From Dongia_B sp035539215 (GTDB lineage: Bacteria > Pseudomonadota > Alphaproteobacteria > Dongiales > Dongiaceae): a DNA stretch of 64,000 nucleotides. The translations under genes and the position numbers were made by a program. Below are positions 14,997-23,872 of the stretch, piece by piece. Within the stretch, counting starts at the first letter, position 1. Each line of letters begins with the position of its first letter. A model generated the notes under the pieces. The model was given only the letters and a program-made list of their open reading frames with translations, had not been told where the DNA came from and did no database searches. The DNA is taken from assembly GCA_035539215.1 (NCBI GenBank), contig DATLIX010000080.1, positions 1-64,000 of the forward strand, written 5' to 3'.

Positions 14997-17558
14997 ATGC
15001 GTATGGGGCAGGGTATCAAGGGCGGTCGCCAGGCAACGCCGGGCCGCGCGGGGGATCGTCAGGCAACAAGTTCCCCGGGGCGGGAACCGGCAGGTGCCCC
15101 TGCGCCCAGGGGCTTCAGGTCACGACAGAAGAGCCGGCTTGCCGGCATGCACCGCAAGTCGCTTCTCCTGCTGTTGACCTCCCTGGCTCTTCCCGCCAGC
15201 ACGGCGGCCTTCGCGGATGAGCTGCGAAAGCCGGTACTACCGACAGCGATCGCGGCAGCGGACATGCACCATTTTTCGATCCCCAGGCAGCGTCTCGACA
15301 CCGCCATGGGGGCGTTTTCTCTGGCGACCGGGATGCAGTTCTTTCTCGATGCGCGGATAGCGCAAGGACTGACGTCACCGGGAATCGAAGGTGACTTCAC
15401 GGCGGACCAAGCCTTGCGCCAATTGCTGCAGGGTACCGGCCTCACTTTCCGCTATGTCGACGAAAATACCGTTACCCTGGAGAAATTGCCGGCAAACGGC
15501 GGCACGGCCTTGCCGGGCGTGTCGGTGACGGGCGACAGCGGTGGCGAAACCGGCATGATCGATAATCTGCCGCCGGCCTATCGTGGCGGCCAGGTGGCGA
15601 CCGGGGGGCAAGCCGGTCTGCTCGGCAATCGCGACATCATGGATACGCCCTTCAGCAGCACCAACTACACCGAGAAGACGGTGAAGAACCAGCAGGCACG
15701 CAGCCTTGCCGATGTGATCGACAATGACCCATCGGTGCGCAACATCTGGTCACGCAGTTCCTATGCCGATCAATATATGATCCGCGGTTTCCCGGTTTAT
15801 AACGACGATGTGGCGCTGAACGGCCTTTATGGCATCCTGCCGCGCCAGAAAATCTCCGCCGAGATCGCCGAGCGGGTCGAGATCCTGCGGGGGCCCAACG
15901 CCTTGCTGAACGGCGTTGCCCCGGGCGGATCAATTGGCGGCAGCATCAATCTCGTTTCCAAGCAGGCCGACGACGATCCGCTTACCGAACTGGCCACCAC
16001 CTACGATTCCGATCTGCAATTCGGCGGCCAGGTGGATGTTGGCCGCCGCTTCGGCGCCGACAAGCAATTCGGCGCCCGCTTCAACGGCGTCTATCGCGAT
16101 GGGGACACGGCGATCGATCATCAATCGGAAGAATTCGGCGTGGCCAATCTCGGCCTCGACTATCGTGGCGACCGCTTCCGCCTGGCGATCGATATCGGCT
16201 ACCAGGACCAGGACTTCAAGAGCAGCTATTCGCAGATCAATGTCGCATCCGGCGTCGAGGTGCCGGATGCACCCGATGCCAGCCATAACTTTTCCGAGAA
16301 ATGGGCCGATGCCAAGACCCAGGACCTCTTCGGCATGGTGCGCGGCGAATATGACATTACCGATGACGTGACCGTCTTCGCCGCGGTCGGTGCGCGGAAT
16401 TCGGATCAGACGACGGCCGGAACGACGAATACCATCGTCAATGAAGACGGCGACTTCAGTGCCACCAACTACAAGTTCCCCTTCTATCAAAAGGCGTTAT
16501 CGGCCCAGGTGGGGACACGCGCGGCGGTGCATATGGGGGCGATGCGGCATGATTTTTCGGTCGTGGCCTCAACCCTGCGCATGACGCAGGGCTACGGCTT
16601 CTTTTTTGGCTCGACGGGGACCAACAATATCTTCGATCCCGTCTATCAGGACGAACCGGATTTTCCGCATATCAGTACCGGCAAGTCGGTGGACACACAG
16701 CTGAACAGCATCGCCGCCGCCGACGTGATGAATTTCGTGGATGATCGCATCCAGTTGACGGTCGGTGCCCGTCTGCAGCAGATCAAGGCCAATAATTTCG
16801 ACGTCAATAGCGGAGACAAGACATCCGAATATGACAAGCACGCCGTCACACCCGCGATCGGCCTGCTGGTGAAGCCGTGGCGAAACGTCTCGCTCTACGC
16901 CAATTACATCGAGGGCCTGGCGCAAGGCGGGACCGCGCCGACCGGTACCACCAATCAAGGCCAGGTGACGGCGCCGTTCCGTACCAAGCAATACGAGGTC
17001 GGCACCAAGATCGATTTTGGCAAGCTCACGGCAACGCTCGCGGCTTTCCAGATCACCCAGCCCAGCGCCTATACCGACGCGGCCACCAATACCTATGTTG
17101 TCGACGGCAAGCAGCGCAACCGCGGACTGGAACTGAGCCTGTTCGGCGAGCCACTGGAGGGCTTCCGTGTCCTTGGCGGTGTGACCCTGATCGACGGCAA
17201 GCTGACCAAGACCGCGGGTGGCAGCGATGACGGCAATACAGCGATCGGCGTGCCGACCTTGCAGCTCAATGCCGGCGCAGAATGGGACACGCCGTTCATC
17301 CCCGGCCTGACTCTTACCGGGCGGATCATCTATACCAGCAAGCAGTATCTCGATGCCGGCAACAGCCAGCAGATTCCCGACTGGACCCGCATCGATCTCG
17401 GTGCGCGCTATACGGTCGATGTCCACAATACGCCGGTGACGATCCGCGCCAATGTCGAGAACGTCGCCAATACCAGCTACTGGTCCTCGACCGGCGGCGG
17501 TTATCTCAGCCTTGCCGCGCCGCGCACATTCCTGCTCTCGACGGCGGTCAATTTCTGA
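14997..17558 (+). CDS. TonB-dependent siderophore receptor with N-terminal STN signalling domain
   Basis: Outer-membrane receptor of the FecA/FpvA transducer class. A signal peptide (HRKSLLLLLTSLALPASTAAFA) begins at an in-frame ATG at 15147. It is followed by the STN domain (SIPRQRLDTAMGAFSLATG to TFRYVDENTVTLE), the plug (DVIDNDPSVRN, MIRGFPVY, VEILRGPNALLNG) and a 22-strand barrel ending in a typical aromatic C-terminus (STAVNF). AAGGGGG precedes the 14997 and 15003 starts, giving a 50-residue basic extension before the signal peptide; 15147 would give a conventional precursor but lacks a ribosome site. With the sigma and FecR genes it makes a complete surface-signalling unit, probably for a ferric siderophore. 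Confidence 0.9.
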   Translation: MRMGQGIKGGRQATPGRAGDRQATSSPGREPAGAPAPRGFRSRQKSRLAGMHRKSLLLLLTSLALPASTAAFADELRKPVLPTAIAAADMHHFSIPRQRLDTAMGAFSLATGMQFFLDARIAQGLTSPGIEGDFTADQALRQLLQGTGLTFRYVDENTVTLEKLPANGGTALPGVSVTGDSGGETGMIDNLPPAYRGGQVATGGQAGLLGNRDIMDTPFSSTNYTEKTVKNQQARSLADVIDNDPSVRNIWSRSSYADQYMIRGFPVYNDDVALNGLYGILPRQKISAEIAERVEILRGPNALLNGVAPGGSIGGSINLVSKQADDDPLTELATTYDSDLQFGGQVDVGRRFGADKQFGARFNGVYRDGDTAIDHQSEEFGVANLGLDYRGDRFRLAIDIGYQDQDFKSSYSQINVASGVEVPDAPDASHNFSEKWADAKTQDLFGMVRGEYDITDDVTVFAAVGARNSDQTTAGTTNTIVNEDGDFSATNYKFPFYQKALSAQVGTRAAVHMGAMRHDFSVVASTLRMTQGYGFFFGSTGTNNIFDPVYQDEPDFPHISTGKSVDTQLNSIAAADVMNFVDDRIQLTVGARLQQIKANNFDVNSGDKTSEYDKHAVTPAIGLLVKPWRNVSLYANYIEGLAQGGTAPTGTTNQGQVTAPFRTKQYEVGTKIDFGKLTATLAAFQITQPSAYTDAATNTYVVDGKQRNRGLELSLFGEPLEGFRVLGGVTLIDGKLTKTAGGSDDGNTAIGVPTLQLNAGAEWDTPFIPGLTLTGRIIYTSKQYLDAGNSQQIPDWTRIDLGARYTVDVHNTPVTIRANVENVANTSYWSSTGGGYLSLAAPRTFLLSTAVNF

Positions 17559-17625
17559 CGGTGGCGATATGACGGCAGGGAAGGGCGCCGGCTGCGGTTC
17601 ACGGCACCTGTCGGACGCGGTATTA

Positions 17626-17690
17626 TTACAGCTGTAACGTCGCGCGGAGCCGGGTGAAATCACGCTGTAACTTTATTGACGTAGGCGTCA
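17626..17690. promoter_or_regulatory. two palindromes upstream of the alpha/beta hydrolase
   Basis: TTACAGCTGTAA (17626-17637) is a perfect 12-bp palindrome and its right half (GCTGTAAC) recurs at about 17664. TGACG-N4-CGTCA (17677-17690) is a second perfect inverted repeat, resembling MerR/LiuR-type operators. Both lie between the receptor stop codon and the hydrolase start. The regulator is unknown. Confidence 0.35.
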
Positions 17691-17754
17691 GGCACCGTGG
17701 GGCTGGCCGCCCCCTAACGCGTCATCAATGTATGCAGCTGTGGAGATCGCCCAT

Positions 17755-18588
17755 ATGGTTTCGCCCTACCCGACCAAGGCTGTTGAAGTCATGAACAGAA
17801 AAATGACTGTCGTGGACGTCGGGGAAGGGGAGGTGGTAGTTCTCGGCCACAGCTATCTCTGGGATGCGGAGATGTGGCGGCCGCAAATCGAGGCGCTGTC
17901 CCGCTCCTATCGCGTCATCGTGCCCAATCTTTGGGGCCATGGGACCTCGGACGATCTGCCGCCCGGCACCGGGGATATGCGCGATCTGGGCCGGCATCAT
18001 CTCATGCTCCTGGATAGTCTGGGGATCGATCGATTTGCCTTGGCCGGTCTTTCAATCGGCGGCATGTGGGGCATGGAAATCGCCTGCCTTGCGCCGGAGC
18101 GCGTGACGGCGCTGGCCCTTTTGGACACGTCCGCCGGACCAGAACCGGAGCTCAGTCGAGAGCAATACCTTGGCATGTTCCGGATCGTGGAAGCGGCCGG
18201 GCGGATTCCCGATGAAATGATCGAGGCCATCGTGCCGCTGTATTTCGCACCGGCGACCCTGACAGCCGCGCCGGCGCTTCCGGCTATATTGCGTGCCGGC
18301 CTGAAGACGGTGAGCACGCGGCGGCTGCTCGATACGATCGTACCGCTCGGCCATATCCTTTTTGGGCGGCGTGACCTGCGGCCGGATCTCGCCCATCTGC
18401 GGATGCCGAGCCTCGTCATGACCGGGTCGGAGGACATTCCGCGGCCCGTGCGGGAGGGCCGGGAAATCGCCGAGATACTCCGGTGCCAGTTCATTGAACT
18501 TCCGGGTGCCGGCCACATATCCGCACTTGAAGTTCCCGATCTGGTTTCAACACACCTTGCCGATTTTCTTCACAAGGCGCTCGGTTGA
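17755..18588 (+). CDS. alpha/beta-fold hydrolase
   Basis: About 277 residues. The nucleophile elbow GLSIGG carries the catalytic Ser, the oxyanion region is LGHSYLWDAEMWRPQ, and a C-terminal GAGHISALEVPD holds the catalytic His. The Asp is probably in MTGSEDIPRPV. The profile is that of the 3-oxoadipate enol-lactonase / small esterase group (LFGRRDLRPDLAHLRMPSLVMTG). The start at 17755 is chosen for a GGAG at 9-nt spacing; an ATG at 17728 is in frame but has no ribosome site. Substrate unknown; it is a single gene. Confidence 0.85.
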   Translation: MVSPYPTKAVEVMNRKMTVVDVGEGEVVVLGHSYLWDAEMWRPQIEALSRSYRVIVPNLWGHGTSDDLPPGTGDMRDLGRHHLMLLDSLGIDRFALAGLSIGGMWGMEIACLAPERVTALALLDTSAGPEPELSREQYLGMFRIVEAAGRIPDEMIEAIVPLYFAPATLTAAPALPAILRAGLKTVSTRRLLDTIVPLGHILFGRRDLRPDLAHLRMPSLVMTGSEDIPRPVREGREIAEILRCQFIELPGAGHISALEVPDLVSTHLADFLHKALG

Positions 18589-18925
18589 CAGATCTTCGCT
18601 CTCCGAACCTGAGGAGCATCCCGGGTGGTTCACAGTGCCCGCTTTGGGTCGATAGAGCAGATGATGTGGCCTCCAGATGACGAGGGGGGCAGCCGGGGAG
18701 GGTTGTGGCGAAGGATGAGTTGATCGGCTGAGGCGATCGCTCGAGAGGACTATGTTCATGACAGACTAATCCACCGGCCTTGCACGAAGTCGGCGGGATC
18801 GCGGTGCCATCGGCACGGCTCTTTACAAAAATTTAGGATACCGCGGCAATACTTCCCCGGGTGCCAAAAATCGGCCGCACGTGATGCAAATCGCGGCCAG
18901 CACTTGATCCGGGGAGGTTTATCCT
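18589..18925. other. 337-bp intergenic region
   Basis: Between the hydrolase and the soluble chemoreceptor. No gene is visible. A short AT-rich stretch (TTTACAAAAATTTAGGATA, 18822-18840) is the best place for the chemoreceptor promoter. Confidence 0.4.
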
Positions 18926-20209
18926 ATGTTTTCATTCACCCGTTCTAACAGCGAGCTGACCGACAAGGTGGAGTGGCTCGACATCCTAGGTCGTCATTCC
19001 GGTGTCGGCTTGTGGGATGCTGTCTTGGTCAACGGCGATGCGATGCACAAGAACTCGCGCTGGACCTGGACACCCGAATTCCGCCGCCTTTGTGGCTTTT
19101 CCAGCGAGGCTGAGTTCCCGAATGTGGTGCATTCCTGGTCAGATAGATTGCATCCGGAGGACGCGGGGCCGACTTTCGCCGCGTTTGCCCAGGCGCTGAA
19201 AAGCGGCTCCGGCTATGACGTGACCTATCGACTGAAAGTGAAGGACGGAAGCTACCGCTGGTTTCGCGCGACCGGCGGCGTCGTCAAGGATGCGGCTGGT
19301 GTCCCACGACGAGCCTGCGGTTCATTGGTTGATATCCACCCGGCGAAACAGGCGGAAGAGGATCGCAAGAAGGAACTGACGAATCTTGCGGCCAAGTTCG
19401 AGGCCTCGGTCGGCAAACTGGTCGAGGGTGTCTCTTCTTCTGCCGCACAATTGCAGTCGACTGCACAGACGATGACGGTGACAGCAGAGCAGACGTCTCG
19501 GCAACTGGCCGTCGTCGCCAGCGCGTCCGATGAAACGACGCGCAATGTGCAGACCGTTGCTTCCGCCACCGAGCAGCTCGCCGCATCGATCGGCGAGATC
19601 GGCGGCCAGGTCAACGAATCCTCGCGTATCGTCAACACGGCAGTTGATCAGGCGAGTGAAACAAATGAGATGATCCAGAGCTTGTCCGTGGCAGCTCAGA
19701 AAATTGGTGACGTTGTCCGGTTGATCAACGACATCGCCGGCCAGACAAATCTGCTGGCGCTCAATGCCACCATTGAGGCAGCGCGTGCGGGGGATGCCGG
19801 AAAGGGGTTTGCGGTCGTCGCATCGGAAGTGAAGACGCTCGCCACCCAGACCGCCAACGCGACCGATGAAATTGCCACCCAGATTCGCGCCATTCAGGAA
19901 GCGACGGCAAGCTCCGTCAACGCCATTCAGAACATCACCCAGACGATCAACCGCGTGAATGAAATCTCCACCTCGATTGCGTCCGCCGTCGAAGAACAGG
20001 CGGCCGCCACTCAGGAGATTTCCCGCAACGTTCAGCAGGCAGCGCAAGGCACGATCGAGGTCTCGACAAATATTGGCAGCGTAACCGGCGCAGCCAAGCA
20101 GACGGGCGACGCCGCCGGCCATCTCCAGCACTCCGCAACGGAACTCGCCAAGCATGGCGGCCTGTTGAAAGTTCAGGTCGAAGACTTCCTCAACATGGTT
20201 CGAGTTTGA
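18926..20209 (+). CDS. soluble methyl-accepting chemotaxis protein with PAS sensor
   Basis: 427 residues with no membrane segment, so a cytoplasmic chemoreceptor. Residues about 10-135 form a PAS_3-type sensor (VGLWDAVLVNGD, WSDRLHPED, YRLKVKDGSYRWFRATG, then a PAC-like RRACGSLVDI). The rest is the helical signalling domain, with the conserved hairpin tip IAGQTNLLALNATIEAARAG and GKGFAVVASEVKTLA. It would report an intracellular redox, ligand or energy state to CheA/CheW. GGGGAGG precedes the ATG. No other che gene lies beside it; a second receptor sits at 50592. Confidence 0.92.
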   Translation: MFSFTRSNSELTDKVEWLDILGRHSGVGLWDAVLVNGDAMHKNSRWTWTPEFRRLCGFSSEAEFPNVVHSWSDRLHPEDAGPTFAAFAQALKSGSGYDVTYRLKVKDGSYRWFRATGGVVKDAAGVPRRACGSLVDIHPAKQAEEDRKKELTNLAAKFEASVGKLVEGVSSSAAQLQSTAQTMTVTAEQTSRQLAVVASASDETTRNVQTVASATEQLAASIGEIGGQVNESSRIVNTAVDQASETNEMIQSLSVAAQKIGDVVRLINDIAGQTNLLALNATIEAARAGDAGKGFAVVASEVKTLATQTANATDEIATQIRAIQEATASSVNAIQNITQTINRVNEISTSIASAVEEQAAATQEISRNVQQAAQGTIEVSTNIGSVTGAAKQTGDAAGHLQHSATELAKHGGLLKVQVEDFLNMVRV

Positions 20210-20421
20210 CGACCGGCTTTGGATAAGGTCGTCTTCCGCCGCCTCTCGTCGCCTCCCGGTGACGGGCAGATCATTGATCGGCTCTGATCTCCAGGAACGC
20301 ACGCGGCGGGATCCGTGTGCAATACTATAAAAAAATGGCGGTCGCACTCTCGCCCCGGAACCTTGGCGCCTCTCGAAAGTTAAAGGCCGAGGATGAGCAG
20401 GCGGGAAGCGAGGGAACGTCC

Positions 20422-20649
20422 ATGCCGCTGAGCGATGTTGCCAAAGAAGTGCAGACCCTGTTGGCGGAACTGTCGCTGCAGGACGCCTCGGTGCCGGTGG
20501 AATCAATCATCGAGGAATGGCAATTCCATCAGCCCGGCCGGGACGTTCTGGATCTGCGCAATGCGCTCGATGAATTGGAGCGCAACCGGCTTGTCGTCGC
20601 CTATACGGATGAATCAGGCACCGGCATCGCCTATGCGTTGAGGACTTGA
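20422..20649 (+). CDS. small hypothetical protein (75 residues)
   Basis: Begins at ATG 20422 behind GAGGGA. An earlier in-frame ATG at 20317 would add 35 residues with no clear ribosome site. The acidic, helical product (MPLSDVAKEVQTLLAEL, DLRNALDELERNRLV) has a pattern suggesting a compact winged-helix-like or two-helix domain. No family recognised. It follows the chemoreceptor by about 210 bp and is convergent with the EthD gene. Confidence 0.55.
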   Translation: MPLSDVAKEVQTLLAELSLQDASVPVESIIEEWQFHQPGRDVLDLRNALDELERNRLVVAYTDESGTGIAYALRT

Positions 20650-20672
20650 GCCTCTAGACGACGCAAGGTGAC

Positions 20673-20987
20673 TTACCCCACGACGACGTCGCTGATCTGG
20701 ATCACGGGTTTCAGATCGGTGTAGTTGGCAATATCGGCCATGATCTCATCCACATGCGGTCCGAAGCCGGCCTGAAAGGCTTCGACCGAGTCACAGAAGA
20801 TATGGCACATCCCGACATAGGTGGGATCGGAGCCGGGCGCTCCGCCGGCAATACCTTTATCCACCGTGTAATACTTGCACTTCTCACCCATCCGCGTCTT
20901 GAGCAGCGGCATGTGTTTGTCACGGTAATAGTCATGATCGAACCGGGCGCCGGCCGTGAATGGGTACATCACGCTCACTTTGATCAT
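20673..20987 (-). CDS. EthD-family protein
   Basis: 104-residue ferredoxin-like dimeric alpha/beta-barrel protein of the EthD family (IKVSVMYPFTAGARFDHDYYRDKHMPLL, with the typical YYRDKHMPL motif). Members accompany catabolic gene sets, from ETBE degradation to sugar and aromatic pathways, and are thought to act as small isomerases, cyclases or chaperone-like helpers. It is the last gene of the reverse-strand catabolic run, 199 bp after the lactonase gene, so it may have its own promoter. Confidence 0.85.
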   Translation of the reverse strand: MIKVSVMYPFTAGARFDHDYYRDKHMPLLKTRMGEKCKYYTVDKGIAGGAPGSDPTYVGMCHIFCDSVEAFQAGFGPHVDEIMADIANYTDLKPVIQISDVVVG

Positions 20988-21186
20988 GTCAGGGATCCTT
21001 TGGTATCCGTTCCATCGCGGAAAGAGCGTTTCATCGTGGCGGCGTCTCGCCGCCGCCGTCTATTGGCCAAAGGTCGATAATAAGGTCGGATGATCTATCA
21101 CTGGGGAGGTCGGGCGCCGCTGCTATCGGCTGTCACGGTCCGAATTAATCCGCCGGACGGCGCAGCCGGGTTGAGACCCATTTCCT

Positions 21187-22026
21187 CTAACCAGGCGCGC
21201 GGGGACTGACATCGAGACGGACAATCGCCCCTTCGAGATCGGCACGCGGCGCCGGGTAGAGTTTCATGACAAGGGGGTCATGTCCGGGGATGATATGATC
21301 GTGGCTCGGCGCCAGGGCGCGAATCTTATCAAAGGCCTCGAGCATGTCGCCGACATGATAGGCCGTCGTGAATGGCTGGCCGCTGTCCATATTCTCGTAG
21401 TAATGGGCGACGTCCGAGGCGACCACCACCCAGCCACGTTTGGTATGGACCCGCACGAATTGCAGGCCGCCGGTATGGCCGCCGGCAAGATGTAGCGAGA
21501 TGCCGGGAGCGATTGTTTCGGCCCCGTCATGGAATACGACCCGCTTGCCGTAATTCAGCCTGACAATGCCGACGACATCCTCGACCTCGAAGGCATGCGA
21601 GAGATAGGCGTGGCGCATGGAGCGACCGGTAGCATAATTCAACTCGCTGTCCTGCAGATGGAAGCGCGCGATGGGAAAACGCCGGAAATTGCCGACATGA
21701 TCATAATGCAGATGGGTCAGGATCACATCCTCGGCCCTTTCGGCATCGACCCCCAGCAACTTCATCGTATCGATCGGGCAGCGCAAGAATGTCCGGCCGC
21801 GCTGCTGTGCGACTTCAGCCGTGAAGCCGGAATCGATCACGAAGGTCCGCTCGCGGCCGATTGCCACCCACATGAAATAATCCATCGGCATCGGCCCGTC
21901 ATGGGGGTCGCCGCCGATGAAGTGGTCGCGGCGCTGCGCCTCGCGCGTCGCATAGCGGATGGCATAGAGTTCGTATTCAGGTAATGCGTCGCTCATTGGG
22001 ACACCCGCATGATCAGCGCCGGTCAC
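21187..22026 (-). CDS. MBL-fold lactonase (N-acyl-homoserine-lactonase-like family)
   Basis: 279-residue metallo-beta-lactamase-fold hydrolase. The zinc motif HLHYDH is at 105-110, with later ligands in LAGGHTGG and the IIPGHDP tail. The overall layout is that of the AttM/AiiA lactonase family. The start at 22026 overlaps the preceding gene's stop codon as ATGA, which supports coupled translation. In this context it more likely opens a pathway lactone than quenches quorum signals, since it sits in a catabolic operon with a carboxymuconolactone decarboxylase and a MmgE/PrpD protein. Substrate not determined. Confidence 0.88.
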   Translation of the reverse strand: MTGADHAGVPMSDALPEYELYAIRYATREAQRRDHFIGGDPHDGPMPMDYFMWVAIGRERTFVIDSGFTAEVAQQRGRTFLRCPIDTMKLLGVDAERAEDVILTHLHYDHVGNFRRFPIARFHLQDSELNYATGRSMRHAYLSHAFEVEDVVGIVRLNYGKRVVFHDGAETIAPGISLHLAGGHTGGLQFVRVHTKRGWVVVASDVAHYYENMDSGQPFTTAYHVGDMLEAFDKIRALAPSHDHIIPGHDPLVMKLYPAPRADLEGAIVRLDVSPRAPG

Positions 22027-22406
22027 GCTTCCTTATCCGCTTCCGCGAAGGCCTCGCGGGCGACACGGAAGGAATCCACCGCCGCCGGAACGCCGCAATA
22101 GATTGCGACCTGAAGGAACACTTCACGGATCTCCTCGCGACTGACGCCGTTGCGCAATGCGCCGCGCACATGCATCTTCAATTCATGCGGACGGTTCAAC
22201 GCGCTGATCATCGCGAGATTGAGCAGGCTGCGGGTCTTCTTTGAAAGCTCCTCGCGGCCCCAGACAGCTCCCCAGCAATATTCCGTCACCAGTTCCTGCA
22301 TCGGCCGATTGAAGTCATCCGCCGCAGCAAACGACTTCTCGACGAATTCCTTGCCGAGAACCGATTTCCGGATCTCCAGGCCGCGCTCGAAAACTGCTTT
22401 ATCCAT
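22023..22406 (-). CDS. carboxymuconolactone decarboxylase family protein
   Basis: 127 residues, about the length of 4-carboxymuconolactone decarboxylase (PcaC). It has the family helices (SLLNLAMISALNRPHELKMH and NGVSREEIREVFLQVAIYCGVPAA) and lacks the CxxC peroxidase motif of AhpD relatives. AAGGAG precedes the ATG at 22406. It overlaps the lactonase gene by ATGA. The family decarboxylates or isomerises lactones in ring-cleavage pathways, but no other protocatechuate genes are nearby, so its true substrate may differ. Confidence 0.88.
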   Translation of the reverse strand: MDKAVFERGLEIRKSVLGKEFVEKSFAAADDFNRPMQELVTEYCWGAVWGREELSKKTRSLLNLAMISALNRPHELKMHVRGALRNGVSREEIREVFLQVAIYCGVPAAVDSFRVAREAFAEADKEA

Positions 22407-22456
22407 GATGTACTCCTTCATTCAGACATATTGAACAACGTCTATCGGATAATTGG

Positions 22457-23803
22457 CTACCGACCGATGCAGGCATGCTGCAGAACCGCGCCGGCCGAGG
22501 CCGCATTTTCCAGATCTTCGACGAATTGCGCGATCGCCGCAGCGCTGGAACTGCCGAGTGCATCGGCTGCCGCCGCCATGAAACGGCTGCGGATCTGCGA
22601 CTCCGTTGCCGGAACGACATCGGCGAGCGCCTGGCGGTGCAGCTTGCCGTCCGTCGTCAGGATCTCCACCGAGGATCCCTGACGCTGTGGAAAGGCGGCC
22701 GTAAACGCGGGATCGGTTTCCAGCGTGGTCAGGGCGATCAGCCGCAGAATCTCCGCCTCCTGGAGATCGTCGTAATTCGCTTCGGTGACGCCGCGGTGGC
22801 GGAGGGCCGCCGCCACGCCAAACTGGATGCTCATCTTGGCCTGCAGGCGATTGCGGAATGGTCCGCCGTGGTCGCAGCCGGGATAGTGGATCGCCGCGTA
22901 TGAAGCCGCGATCCGGATGGCGCGAATTTGGCTGGATTGGATATGGTCCTGTGCCACCAGCGACAGCGCCGCCTGGCAGGGTGTCTGCGCGAAATTGCAG
23001 GCCGGAACCGGCTTGTTGTAGACCGCCAGCAATTCCGGTTCGCCGTCGAACAGGGTAATTTCCGGGATCGCGTCGGTGGGATGATAGGCCGTGATCAGGC
23101 CGGCCGGACCATCGAGGGCGCCAGCGGAACCCTCAGCGCCGAGTTCCGCCAGGTCAATGGCGGTCAGCGCGTTTCGGGCGGCGAATCCCGGATGATAGAA
23201 CATCTCCTCTCCACCCTCATACGGCCACTGGTTGAGGCCGGATGCGGTGTTCGCCGCCAATGCAAGCGCGCTGGCGAAGCTGCCTTCGTCGAGGCCGAGC
23301 AGGCGGCTGCCGGCGCAAGCGGCGGCAACGGGGCCGGTGAAGCCGGTGGGGCGAAAGAAGCGGGCGACCTCCGGCGTGATGAGCACGCGGCCGAGCCGGG
23401 CGCCGGCTTCGTAGCCGGTGATCGCGGCGACGATGAAATCGCGGCCCGATACCCTGCTTTGTTGCGACAGCGCCAGCAGGGTCGGCAGGACGACGACCCC
23501 AAGATGGCTGACGCTGCCGGCATGCATGTCCTCGCGGACAAGGCCGTGACCGGCAACGGCATTGGCAAATGCCGCTTCGGCCGTGGATGCCGTCTGGCCG
23601 GTCGCCAGCACAATCGCCGTACCCCGTTGGCGGGCTGCCAGCGCGGCGGCCCGGCGGCTCCACGGTAAATCACGCGCCTCGAAGGCGCAGGCCAGGAAAT
23701 CCAGCAGGCACAGCTTTACCTTGGCGATGACCGCTGGCGCGAAATCATCGAACTGCGCGTCGGTCGCGGCTGTCGCTATCCGTCGGACGAGGGGAGAAGG
23801 CAT
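22457..23803 (-). CDS. MmgE/PrpD family protein
   Basis: 448 residues, the usual length for the MmgE/PrpD family (2-methylcitrate dehydratase, cis-aconitate decarboxylase, iminodisuccinate epimerase). Family features are visible: LDFLACAFEARDLPWSRR, AFANAVAGHGLVREDMH, GYEAGARLGRVL and the C-terminal VEILTTDGKLHRQAL. It probably dehydrates, decarboxylates or epimerises a carboxylic acid in the same pathway as the flanking lactonase and dehydrogenase. 51 bp separate it from the next gene of the operon. No methylcitrate-cycle genes accompany it, so PrpD itself is unlikely. Confidence 0.85.
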   Translation of the reverse strand: MPSPLVRRIATAATDAQFDDFAPAVIAKVKLCLLDFLACAFEARDLPWSRRAAALAARQRGTAIVLATGQTASTAEAAFANAVAGHGLVREDMHAGSVSHLGVVVLPTLLALSQQSRVSGRDFIVAAITGYEAGARLGRVLITPEVARFFRPTGFTGPVAAACAGSRLLGLDEGSFASALALAANTASGLNQWPYEGGEEMFYHPGFAARNALTAIDLAELGAEGSAGALDGPAGLITAYHPTDAIPEITLFDGEPELLAVYNKPVPACNFAQTPCQAALSLVAQDHIQSSQIRAIRIAASYAAIHYPGCDHGGPFRNRLQAKMSIQFGVAAALRHRGVTEANYDDLQEAEILRLIALTTLETDPAFTAAFPQRQGSSVEILTTDGKLHRQALADVVPATESQIRSRFMAAAADALGSSSAAAIAQFVEDLENAASAGAVLQHACIGR

Positions 23804-23872
23804 GCTGATGACAAGCTCAAGAAGGACGTGCGGTCGGGCACGCGGAAACGTTCATGCGGAATTGCCGGGCGT

